64,000 nucleotides of DNA from Prauserella endophytica (GTDB lineage: Bacteria; Actinomycetota; Actinomycetes; Mycobacteriales; Pseudonocardiaceae). The translations under genes were made by a program, and so were the position numbers. Each line of letters begins with the position of its first letter. Position 1 is the stretch's first letter. Location: the NCBI RefSeq assembly GCF_005146945.1, contig NZ_SWMS01000007.1, forward strand, positions 124,001 to 188,000, given 5' to 3'. Shown in pieces: positions 25,010-31,936 of the stretch. Under the pieces are notes generated by a model that was given only the letters and a program-made list of their open reading frames with translations, was not told the DNA's origin and made no database searches.

Positions 25010-26302
25010 TCACTCGGCGACGAAGCCGCGGACGTAGGCGTCGATCGTGCCCGCACAGGCGATCTTGTCGTCGTCGCGCAGGTCGGAGTACCGGACGATG
25101 TCGGGGTGGATGCTCTCCCCCTGGCGCCCGCAGGGGCAGCCCCGGAGGTCGACACGGATCTTGTCGCCGGTGATCGTCCCGCCCCAGCGCCCGTCCACGG
25201 TCGAGTCGAAGAACGCGGCGCGGCCCTCCACCTCACCGTCCGATCCGGACGCCGGCGCCTCGCCGTCCTTGTCCAGCACGAACAGGGTCAGCCCGGCGGG
25301 CACGTGGTAGCGGCCCTCGGCGCACCTGGGGGCGCGCAGGTTCAGCTCCTGCATCGAGTAGTAGTGGTAGAAGCGGGACGGCGAGATGTTGAGCATGCGG
25401 AAGATCCGCTCCTGGTAGTCGGGCGGGAGCGTGTTGCCCTTGAGACCGCCGCCGGTCATCAGCGCGTTCTCGCCGGTGAGGTCGCCGGCCGCGGCGCCGG
25501 ACTCCTCGAGGATCTCGCAGAGCCGGAACAGCGGCGCGAACATCGAGTTGAAGAAGATGCGCTCGTGCCGCCGCTTCAGGATGTGCTCGGCGAAGTGGCG
25601 CAGGCGCTCCTCGGTCTGCCGTTGCCGGTTCGCGCCGTCGGCCTCGATCGCCGCGACATCGTCGGGGTTCGCGGTGCCGTCGGCCATGGCCTTGCGAATG
25701 ACGGCGACGCGAGAGAGGTAACTGTAGTGGTCCTTGCGGACCTCGGCGGTGGGTACCGGGATGGAGTCCGGCCTGGCGTAGGCGTCGAGAATCATGTCGC
25801 GGGTGGCCTGGTGAGCGCTCACGCCGGTGTCGGGTCCGACCGGAATGACGTGCCACGTGCGCTCGGGCACCACGCCAAGGTCGGCCAGGCCGTCCAGCAT
25901 GTTCCGCAGTGAGGTCTCCCGGTCGCGCCGGGTCTTGTTGAGAAACGACGCCTTGCCGCTCGTCCCGCTGGAGCTGGTCACCAGATGTCCCGCCGATTCG
26001 AGCCGCTCGATCCAGTCGTCGACGGTCTCGACCCCGGTCACGTCCACGTCGACGCGATGAGTCGACAGCGAGTCGAGCCAGCGGTTCAACTGCGCCCACC
26101 GGCCCTTGCTCACGAGGGTCTCGGGGTAGCTCTTGTAGGTGGTGTGGGGGAAGAGCAGCGGAACGAGGTCCTCCTTGGCGCGGATCGCGGAGATGCCCTC
26201 CGCGTCGGCCCGCTTCGCCAGCACGGGCACCTGACGGCGCCGCTCCTGGAACCGCTCGTCGAGCGCCTCGATGGTCTCCCGCTGGTTCGTCGTCGTTGAC
26301 AT
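25010..26302 (-). CDS. LuxE-like acyl-protein synthetase
   Basis: A 430-residue protein of the LuxE/phenylacetate-CoA-ligase-like superfamily. The nucleotide-binding SSSGTSGKASFLNK is at about residue 110 and FYHYYSMQELNLRAPRC lies in the middle. The C-terminal CAGTIDAYVRGFVAE places Cys416 15 residues from the end, matching the mobile C-terminal Cys of LuxE that carries the acyl group. LuxE activates a carboxylic acid as acyl-AMP, self-acylates, and hands the acyl group to LuxC. It is the first gene of the LuxE-LuxC-AKR operon and faces a TetR gene across a dyad at 26337-26360. Confidence 0.88.
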   Translation of the reverse strand: MSTTTNQRETIEALDERFQERRRQVPVLAKRADAEGISAIRAKEDLVPLLFPHTTYKSYPETLVSKGRWAQLNRWLDSLSTHRVDVDVTGVETVDDWIERLESAGHLVTSSSGTSGKASFLNKTRRDRETSLRNMLDGLADLGVVPERTWHVIPVGPDTGVSAHQATRDMILDAYARPDSIPVPTAEVRKDHYSYLSRVAVIRKAMADGTANPDDVAAIEADGANRQRQTEERLRHFAEHILKRRHERIFFNSMFAPLFRLCEILEESGAAAGDLTGENALMTGGGLKGNTLPPDYQERIFRMLNISPSRFYHYYSMQELNLRAPRCAEGRYHVPAGLTLFVLDKDGEAPASGSDGEVEGRAAFFDSTVDGRWGGTITGDKIRVDLRGCPCGRQGESIHPDIVRYSDLRDDDKIACAGTIDAYVRGFVAE

Positions 26303-26336
26303 CGCGCCTCCGGCTGGGGTGAGGGGATCGCACTAT

Positions 26337-26360
26337 TAACTATACTTGCGAGTCTAGTTA
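26337..26360. promoter_or_regulatory. 24-bp TetR-type operator between luxE-like gene and tetR
   Basis: The dyad has TAACTA and TAGTTA outer arms and matches its own reverse complement at 20 of 24 positions. It is 34 bp from each divergent start, the classic place for a TetR-family autoregulator controlling its neighbour. It does not resemble the GAGAAT boxes elsewhere in the window. Confidence 0.75.
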
Positions 26361-26394
26361 TGTCCAGGGCTTTCGTTCTGGCAGACTGCGGCAG

Positions 26395-27036
26395 ATGACG
26401 CCACCGACTCGATCCCGCAGGGGCGGGAGGCCGACGCGCGAGCAGGCGAGGCTGCTCGACGAGACGGTGCGGGAGCGCGCACTCGAGCTGTTCCTGGAAC
26501 ACGGTTACGAGGACACCTCGATGGACGCCATCGCGGCCGCGGCCGGCACCACCAAGGCGTCGCTCTACGCCCGCTTCCCCGGCAAGGAAGCCGTCTTCCG
26601 TTCGGTGATGGCGTGGGCGATGCAGCGCGCGGACTGGCCCGTCGCGGAGCCACCGCCGCCGGACCTCGACGACCTGGAGGGCGCGCTGACCGCCATCGCC
26701 GAGACCGCGCTGCGGCGCGCGCTCGACCCGGCGATGGTCCGCCTCGGGCAGGTCGCGATCGCCCACGCGACCCGGTTCCCCGACATCGCCCGGAACGCGT
26801 ACTCCGCCGGGTTCTGGCCGCGCAGGCAGCTCGTGGTGGAGCTGCTGAACCGGCACGCGGAGACCGGCGACATCGCCCTGGCCGACGACCCGGAGGTGCT
26901 CGCCGAGCACTTCCTCGGGCTCGTCTCAGGCACCCCGGCGCGGCTCGCCTCCTTCGGCATCGTGCGCGCCGAGGCCGACCGGCGACGACACGTCGCCAGT
27001 GCGGTGCGCCTCTTCCTCCGCAGCCTGCGTACCTAG
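26395..27036 (+). CDS. TetR-family regulator of the LuxE-LuxC-AKR operon (probable)
   Basis: A 213-residue TetR protein. The HTH is at about residues 42-67 (TSMDAIAAAAGTTKASLYAR, then FPGKEAVF), preceded by the basic stretch RSRRGGRPTREQ. The C-terminal domain resembles the AcrR/TetR_C type (ALTAIAETALRRALDPAMVR). It is divergent from the LuxE-like gene with a dyad operator between them, so it very probably represses that operon and itself. Its stop overlaps the stop of the convergent TetR gene at 27033. Confidence 0.9.
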   Translation: MTPPTRSRRGGRPTREQARLLDETVRERALELFLEHGYEDTSMDAIAAAAGTTKASLYARFPGKEAVFRSVMAWAMQRADWPVAEPPPPDLDDLEGALTAIAETALRRALDPAMVRLGQVAIAHATRFPDIARNAYSAGFWPRRQLVVELLNRHAETGDIALADDPEVLAEHFLGLVSGTPARLASFGIVRAEADRRRHVASAVRLFLRSLRT

Positions 27037-27647
27037 GTCTTCACGATCCGCAGACAGAACGCGGTGATCCGGTCCACATCGGACGGCGCGGGCACGGACC
27101 GGCCCCAGAGGTGGTCGGCCAGCGTCCCGACGGTGGCGTGCGCGGCGAGCGAGGCGTCGAACGCGGCATCGGCACTCCCGAGCGCCGCGAACGGCTCCCG
27201 CAGCAGCACTGCGAGCAGCCCGGTGACCGACGGCGGACCCGACGGGGCAGGCCCGGTCACGCCGCCCGCGTTCCACAGCACGGCCCGCGTGGTCGCCGCG
27301 ACGTCCCCGGACGCCTGCGAGAGCACACCCGCCACCCAGCGCCGGACCTTGCCCTCCGGCGTGGGCTCCTTGCTCATCTGGTGCGCGACGTAGCCGCGCA
27401 GCCGTTCGCTGCCGTCCTCGAGGATCGCGGCGACGAGCGCGTCCTTCGAAGGGAAGTGCCGGTAGAACGCCTCGTTGGACAACCCGGCCGCCGCCACGAT
27501 GTCGGCGACCCTCGGCCGGGAGGTCGTGCCGCCCGCCCGCATCAGCTCCAGCGCCGCGTCGAGCAGCCTGCGGACCTCCCCCGCGTAGTCGGCTCGGCGT
27601 TTGGCGAGCGAACGCTGGGCGATCCGGCTCGCGACGTCACTCTCCAC
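27033..27647 (-). CDS. TetR-family transcriptional regulator
   Basis: A 204-residue TetR protein with a clear HTH (PRVADIVAAAGLSNEAFYRH, then FPSKDALVAAIL) at about residues 45-75. The start is a GTG at 27647; a second in-frame GTG three codons earlier (27656) overlaps the stop of the SDR remnant just upstream, so the true start is uncertain. It lies downstream of decayed acyl-CoA ligase and SDR genes and may have regulated the operon that is now degenerating. Its last four bases overlap the convergent TetR gene. Confidence 0.85.
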   Translation of the reverse strand: MESDVASRIAQRSLAKRRADYAGEVRRLLDAALELMRAGGTTSRPRVADIVAAAGLSNEAFYRHFPSKDALVAAILEDGSERLRGYVAHQMSKEPTPEGKVRRWVAGVLSQASGDVAATTRAVLWNAGGVTGPAPSGPPSVTGLLAVLLREPFAALGSADAAFDASLAAHATVGTLADHLWGRSVPAPSDVDRITAFCLRIVKT

Positions 27648-27652
27648 GGGAC

Positions 27653-27838
27653 TCACACCGGCCCCAGGCCGTCGACCCGCAGCAGTGAGCCGGTGGTGTA
27701 TCCCGAGGCGTGGCTCGCGTAGTACAGCGCGGCGGTGACGATCTCCCCGGGATGGCCGAACCGCCGCAGCAGCACGTTCGGCACGTCCTCGCCGGGCGAG
27801 GTAGAGGTACCGTCCTCGTCGAGGGTCCGCCAGCCGCC
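27653..27838 (-). pseudogene. SDR C-terminal remnant
   Basis: Only the last 55-60 codons of a short-chain dehydrogenase are readable (VLLRRFGHPGEIVTAALYYA, then SGYTTGSLLRVDG). They correspond to the C-terminal stretch after the active site. No Rossmann motif or YxxxK lies upstream in this frame. Instead the frame runs into a different gene remnant. It is a truncated, non-functional fragment fused by deletion to the ligase remnant next to it. Confidence 0.75.
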
Positions 27839-27849
27839 ATCTGCGCGGG

Positions 27850-28327
27850 TGCCGCCGGCGGGTCGCCCAACGGCGTGCGGGGCAACGGTTTGCGCACGCC
27901 CTTCGGCCTGCCCGTCGAGTAGGGCATCTTGCGCCCCTCGCACTCATCGGGCAGCTCCCGCGCGGTCCCGGCGGCCAGCACGTCGTCGTAGCGCTCGAAC
28001 CCGGGCAGCTCGCCCGCCGCCGCGACGCTCACGGGGACACGGGTGCGCTCGAGACCGGCGGTGACCCCGGCCATCGCCTCACTCGCCACCAGCGCTCGCT
28101 CCGCAGTCGTCGAGCACGTACTGCGCCTCGCCCGGCCGTAGATGGTTGTCGATGGCCGTGTAGTACAGGCCGCTGCGCTGTGCGGCCCACGCGGCGGCGA
28201 AGCGAACGGAGCGTTCGTGCAGTTGCGCGAAGGTCACCACCTCGCCGCCGGAGCCGCCGAGGACGATCGCCGGCGCGTCCGGACTCTCGCGCGCGTACCG
28301 GCTCGGCGTGAGCAGGGTGCCGGTCAC
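27850..28327 (-). pseudogene. Acyl-CoA synthetase remnant with deletions and frameshift
   Basis: The N-terminal part (YARESPDAPAIVLGGSGGEV; RSGLYYTAIDNHLRPGEAQ) and, after a frameshift near 28085, the P-loop region (KMPYSTGRPKGVRKPLPRTP) of an AMP-forming ligase are recognisable. Residues between RFAAA and WAAQRSG are missing (about 25-30). The P-loop SGTTGRPKG has been shortened to STGRPKG, and the C-terminal two thirds are gone. It began with a GTG overlapping the stop of the cupin gene, so it was once the next gene in that operon. It cannot encode an active enzyme. Confidence 0.8.
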
Positions 28328-28815
28328 GGGGCGGCCTCCTCGGCACCGAGGACCACGAAGGCCACCGTCGCGGGCGCTGCCGAGGCGTTGCGCCAGCCGT
28401 GCATCGTCCCGTTCTGCACCACCGTGTCGCCTGCCCGCAACGTGACCTCCTCGCCGGAGTCGAGCACGAGCGTGAGCTCGCCGTGCAGCACGATCCCGTA
28501 GTCGACCGTGCGCGTGACGTGCATGAAGATCCGCTCGGGTGAGGCGGGGCCGTCCGGTGGCGCCGTGCCCATGCCGGGCGGGAAGACGTTGACGAAGAAC
28601 CGTGATCCCTTGGGCCCCGGGAAGAACGCCTGGCCGGAATGGGTCGGGTCGGCGCCGTCACCGGGCACGGCTGGAACGTCGTCGGTCGCCCACAGGTGAA
28701 CGGTCTCGTAGCCGGGCGCCCGTTCGTCTGTGAGCACGCAGGGAGCGGGCCCGTCGCTCACCACTCGTGCCGTGCCGTCGTCCGCGAGGCCGGTGACCAC
28801 TCGTCGCGTCGCCAT
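28324..28815 (-). CDS. Cupin-domain protein
   Basis: A 163-residue single-domain cupin. The core is TVDYGIVLHGELTLVLDSGE followed by LRAGDTVVQNGTMHGWRN, giving a His, a Glu and a C-terminal His for metal binding. An N-terminal extension (YETVHLWATDDVPAVPGDGA) is typical of actinobacterial cupins found with dehydrogenases in degradation clusters. It could act as an isomerase, dioxygenase or sensor; none can be preferred from sequence. It is intact although the genes on both sides of its operon are damaged. Confidence 0.82.
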   Translation of the reverse strand: MATRRVVTGLADDGTARVVSDGPAPCVLTDERAPGYETVHLWATDDVPAVPGDGADPTHSGQAFFPGPKGSRFFVNVFPPGMGTAPPDGPASPERIFMHVTRTVDYGIVLHGELTLVLDSGEEVTLRAGDTVVQNGTMHGWRNASAAPATVAFVVLGAEEAAP

Positions 28816-28822
28816 GGGCCGC

Positions 28823-29641
28823 TCACCGGTGCAGGGCGGCGCACACGCCGCCGTCGACGAGGAGGTCGGTGCCGGTGAGGAACGCGGCCTCGTCGGAGAG
28901 CGCGAACGCGACCACCGCCGCGACGTCCTCCGGCCTGCCCTTGCGGCCCAGCGGGGTCTGCCGCACGAGCGCCGCCATGCTCGGGTGGCTCTGTTCCTCC
29001 TGCCTGCCCTGCGGCGTGTCGATGATCCCCGGCGACACCGAGCAGATCCGGGCGCCCACGGGCCCCAGGAGCACAGCCTCCCTGCGCACCAGCCGGTGCA
29101 CCCCGCGTTTGGCCCACGCGTAGGCGGTGCCCGTGTCCTCGAGCGGCGCGCCCAGAGCGTCGTGCAGCCGCTCCGGGAACCGCTCTGCGAGCGGGTCGTC
29201 GAGTGCCGCGAGTACGGCGGGGTGCTCCTCGGCCGGGCCGAGCAGCGGGGCCATCGAGGCGAAGCACACCAGGGCGGTGCCCTCGGTGGCGAGAGGGCGC
29301 AACGCCTCCGTCAGCAGCGCCGTGCCCACGAGGTCGACGGTGAGGATGCGGCGCCAGTCGGCCATCGTCGGGGAGATGCCCGCGGCGTGTGCCACCGCCC
29401 GCAGCGTGCCGGTGTCGGCGACCCGATCGGCGAGCCGGGCGAGCCCGTCGCGATCGGTGACGTCCAGCGCGACCGGTTCGACGTGCGCGGACCCCTCGGC
29501 CGCGAGCTTGCCCGCGGCGGCGCTCACGCCCGCCTCGTCGCGGTCGACGAGCAGCAGCACGTCCACCATCGTCGTGAGCCGGCGCGCGCACGCCAGCCCC
29601 ATCCCCCGGCCCGAGCCGGTCGCGATGCCCACGGTCGTCAT
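28823..29641 (-). CDS. Short-chain dehydrogenase/reductase
   Basis: A 272-residue SDR. The cofactor motif is GIATGSGRGMGLACARRL, an unusual ATGSGRG start in place of TGAxxGIG. AHAAGISPTMADW stands where NNAG is expected. The catalytic Tyr-Lys is AYAWAKRGVHRL, with the nearby serine in CFASMAPLLG. The end, FLTGTDLLVDGGVC, is normal. It appears functional. It precedes the cupin gene by 7 bp and follows the VOC remnant, so it is a survivor in a decaying operon. Confidence 0.85.
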   Translation of the reverse strand: MTTVGIATGSGRGMGLACARRLTTMVDVLLLVDRDEAGVSAAAGKLAAEGSAHVEPVALDVTDRDGLARLADRVADTGTLRAVAHAAGISPTMADWRRILTVDLVGTALLTEALRPLATEGTALVCFASMAPLLGPAEEHPAVLAALDDPLAERFPERLHDALGAPLEDTGTAYAWAKRGVHRLVRREAVLLGPVGARICSVSPGIIDTPQGRQEEQSHPSMAALVRQTPLGRKGRPEDVAAVVAFALSDEAAFLTGTDLLVDGGVCAALHR

Positions 29642-29659
29642 CGGCCTTCCTCCTGTCGT

Positions 29660-29985
29660 CGTCCGGTGCCGGGCGCGGCCCAGCATCGCATCAGTCCCGG
29701 CTCCGCCGCCCTGCTGACGAGCTCGAGCCGGAAACCCGTGGTGCTGCAGGTGCTGCGCGGAAAGCTGAGGTACGGCGCGCGGCCGGAGCCCGTCCTGCTC
29801 GCCTCGGTGACGCAGCCGTGGGCGGCGAGCACGGCGGAGTCGGCGGCCACGTCGTCGGACCAGCGGCCGACGTGGTGGATGCGCCGCCTGCCACCGGTTC
29901 CCACCGCGCCGACAGCGTGGCCATGGTCGCCTCGACCTCCTCGGCACCGTTGCCGGGACGAAACTGGTCTCCAACTCACATGACA
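29660..29985 (-). pseudogene. Glyoxalase/VOC-family remnant
   Basis: Two reading frames together give a vicinal-oxygen-chelate protein: MATLSARWEPVAGG in one frame, then RRIHHVGRWSDDVAADSAVL, PYLSFPRS and TGFRLELVSRAAEPGLMRCW in another. The IHHVG motif normally provides a metal-binding His. A frameshift near 29880 and losses around PRSTCSTTGF break the gene, and no good start is seen. It is a degraded VOC gene upstream of the SDR gene. Confidence 0.65.
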
Positions 29986-30020
29986 CACTACTTGCCTTCA
30001 AGAATCACGTTCTCGTTCGC

Positions 30021-30035
30021 GAGAGACATATTCTC
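30021..30035. promoter_or_regulatory. GAGAAT-type box (GAGAGACATATTCTC) before acyl-CoA dehydrogenase remnant
   Basis: Right arm exact, left arm with two mismatches to GAGAAT-N3-ATTCTC. It lies between the divergent VOC remnant and the acyl-CoA dehydrogenase remnant, so the decayed genes were once part of the same regulon. Confidence 0.5.
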
Positions 30036-30054
30036 ACTCCCGGCGAGGAGGCGC

Positions 30055-30660
30055 AATTGTGTGGGACCAAGCGCAAGATCATCGATCCGCTGAAGGAGGA
30101 GGGTGCGCCGCCGGCAGCTGTGGGCCACGCACCTCGGCCCCGAGCTGGGCGGCCAAAGCTACGGGCAGCTGAAACTGGCCCTGCTCAACGAGATCCTCGG
30201 CCGCTCGCAGTGGGCGCCGATCGTGTTCGGCTGTCAGGCGCCGGACACCGGCAACGCCGAGATCATCGCCCACTACGGCACCCGGAGCAGCAGGAGCGCT
30301 ACCTCCGCCCGCTACCGGACGGCGAGCTGTTCTCGTCGTACTCGATGACCGAACCGCAGGCGGGCGCCGACCCCGCGCGCGGTGCGCGACGGTGCCGGCT
30401 GGGTGATCAACGGCTGGAAGTTCTTCTCCTCCAACGCGAAGACGTCGTCCCTCCTGATCGTGATGGCGGTGACCGACCCCGACGTCAGCCCCTACCCGGG
30501 GATGTCGATGTTCCCCGTGCCCACCGACACGCCGGGCGTCGGCCTGTACGGCGAGCCGGAGAACGAGGGATTCCACGCGTTCATCCACTACGAGGACGTT
30601 CGCGTTCCCGCCGACGCGCTGCTCGGCGGAGAGGGCCAGACGTTCGACCTCATCCGCTGA
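30055..30660 (+). pseudogene. Acyl-CoA dehydrogenase remnant, frameshifted and truncated
   Basis: Three frames in succession spell an acyl-CoA dehydrogenase: KIIDPLKEE, then LWATHLGPELGGQSYGQLKL and IVFGCQAPDTGNAEIIAHYG, then ELFSSYSMTEPQAGADPAR, then GWVINGWKFFSSNAKTSSLL and HYEDVRVPADALLGGEGQTF. At least three frameshifts are needed to join them. The protein stops at DLIR after the middle beta domain, so the C-terminal helical domain with the FAD contacts is missing. A hairpin repeat begins 12 bp after the stop. Confidence 0.85.
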
Positions 30661-30671
30661 CCCGGCCACCC

Positions 30672-30728
30672 CTGCAGTGAAGGCCACCTTCACTGCGCCC
30701 AACGCAGTGAAGGTGGCCTTCACTGCAG
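30672..30728. repeat. Perfect 26-bp-arm inverted repeat of the AGTGAAGG family
   Basis: Two 26-base arms that are exact reverse complements flank a 5-base loop (CCCAA). Each arm carries GCAGTGAAGG and its own inner inverted copy CCTTCACTGC, so alternative shorter hairpins are possible. It separates the plus-strand dehydrogenase remnant from the convergent gene at 30742 and is related to the elements at 7532 and 13245. A bidirectional terminator role is likely. Confidence 0.85.
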
Positions 30729-30741
30729 AGCGGACCGCCCG

Positions 30742-31227
30742 CTAACCGGTGGGCACCAGGCTGGGCGGTGCGGGCAACAGGTCTCCGCTGCGGAACACCT
30801 CCGTCACGTCGACCGATCCGGCGGGTGCCGCGGTGGCTGCCAGCGCCTGCGCCTTGAACGCCCTCGCCGCCACGCTCAGCCGGTGGCGCACGGAACCGCT
30901 GTCCTCGTCGAGCCCCCCGGTCCAGTCGTCGCCCCACAGCCGTACATCGGTCAGCCCGTGGTCGAGCGAGCGCACCACGAGCCGCTGCACCCGATCGTCC
31001 GATTCGTACAGTCCCGCGTCGACGGCGAGGGCGTGCGGCCGGGGACCGCTCACGCGCGAGGTCAGCGCCGCCTCAAGATCCACTCCCTTGGCCCCGAGGA
31101 TCCGCAGCGGGCGGGAGTTCAGCGGGTCGGCGACGAGCACGAGCACGTCCCAGCCCGCCATCACGCGGTCGAACAGCCAGCCTCCCGCGGCCCGCACGAC
31201 CTCGGCGGTGGTCGGGGACACGACCAC
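30742..31227 (-). CDS. Hypothetical protein, 161 aa
   Basis: A 161-residue protein without a family I recognise. The start is taken as the GTG at 31227, 11 bp after the stop of the TetR gene, with a GAGG-type site upstream. Notable stretches are SPTTAEVVRAAGGWLFDRVM and GWDVLVLVADPLNSRPLRIL near the N-terminus, GPRPHALAVDAGLYESDDRV, and GLTDVRLWGDDWTGGLDEDS. The C-terminus is proline-rich. It has the look of a soluble alpha/beta protein and is probably co-transcribed with the TetR gene. No membrane segment or metal motif is seen. Confidence 0.65.
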   Translation of the reverse strand: MVVSPTTAEVVRAAGGWLFDRVMAGWDVLVLVADPLNSRPLRILGAKGVDLEAALTSRVSGPRPHALAVDAGLYESDDRVQRLVVRSLDHGLTDVRLWGDDWTGGLDEDSGSVRHRLSVAARAFKAQALAATAAPAGSVDVTEVFRSGDLLPAPPSLVPTG

Positions 31228-31238
31228 CAGCCTCGGCC

Positions 31239-31847
31239 TCAGGGGACGTCTGCGTGCACGGTGAGCTGACGTGCCAGTGACCTGGTGTACTCCTTGAACA
31301 CCGCGGTCAGCGAGATCGACGGGTCGAGCAGCCATGATGTCTCCATCCCGTAAAGAAAGGCGACGATTTCAACGGCCTTGACGGCCGGATCCACATCCGG
31401 GCGATACCGGCCGGCGCGTTGCCCTTGTCGGATCCCCTCGGCGACGGTGTCGACCGCGGCGCGATACCTGACGAGCAGACGATCGTGCAGCGGAGCCTCG
31501 GGGTCGAGGTTCTCGATCAGGAGAACGACGAACATACCGACCAGGTCGGGCACCTCGTCGAAACGCGCGGCGACCCCGTCGATCTGGTCGATGATGTCGC
31601 CCGAGGTGTCCCGGTGAGCGTCGTCGTAGGCATCGCGTGCTTCGAGCACTGCGTGCAGCAACTGCTCCTTGGACTCGAAATGGTGCAGCAGGCCTGCCGG
31701 ACTGATCCCGGCTTCACGGGCGATCTGGCCGAGTGTCGTGTTACGCCAGCCCTGTCGCACCAGCAGCCGCTGGGCGATGGTCAGGATGCGTTGCCGCCGA
31801 TCCTCACCTTTGGCGAGCAGCGTGGCATAAGGACGTTGATCGGACAC
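31239..31847 (-). CDS. TetR-family transcriptional regulator
   Basis: A 202-residue TetR protein; the HTH is TTLGQIAREAGISPAGLLHH followed by FESKEQLLHAV, at about residues 37-68. The GTG at 31847 is preferred over an ATG at 31880 because AAGGGAG lies just before it and because the upstream ATG falls inside a 32-bp dyad (31863-31894) that looks like its operator. The gene lies downstream of the long beta-oxidation operon on the same strand and upstream of the hypothetical gene at 30742. Its targets are probably itself and that gene. Confidence 0.88.
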   Translation of the reverse strand: MSDQRPYATLLAKGEDRRQRILTIAQRLLVRQGWRNTTLGQIAREAGISPAGLLHHFESKEQLLHAVLEARDAYDDAHRDTSGDIIDQIDGVAARFDEVPDLVGMFVVLLIENLDPEAPLHDRLLVRYRAAVDTVAEGIRQGQRAGRYRPDVDPAVKAVEIVAFLYGMETSWLLDPSISLTAVFKEYTRSLARQLTVHADVP

Positions 31848-31862
31848 CGAACTCCCTTGTTC

Positions 31863-31894
31863 AACCGACCTACTGAACATACATTAGGTTGGTT
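31863..31894. promoter_or_regulatory. Dyad operator upstream of tetR (AACC-n-ACCTA ... TAGGT-n-GGTT)
   Basis: The 32-bp stretch matches its reverse complement at about 24 positions, with outer arms AACC/GGTT and inner arms ACCTA/TAGGT. It lies 16 bp before the preferred GTG start of the TetR gene and is unlike the GAGAAT boxes, so this TetR probably reads a different site. Confidence 0.6.
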
Positions 31895-31936
31895 TGCGAG
31901 CTGTGACAAGGGTCTCAGCGAAAGCGGTCCGCGGCC

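Noticed and set aside
22610-26302. A bioluminescence (lux) operon
   Set aside because: LuxC- and LuxE-like genes are present but no luciferase alpha/beta genes; the LLM genes at 4839 and 63447 belong to other branches.
28079-28327. Short minus-strand frame as an independent small protein
   Set aside because: It is the N-terminal piece of the broken acyl-CoA ligase gene, continued in another frame.
31848-31880. ATG at 31880 as start of the TetR gene
   Set aside because: It lies inside the dyad operator and has no ribosome binding site; GTG 31847 has AAGGGAG upstream.
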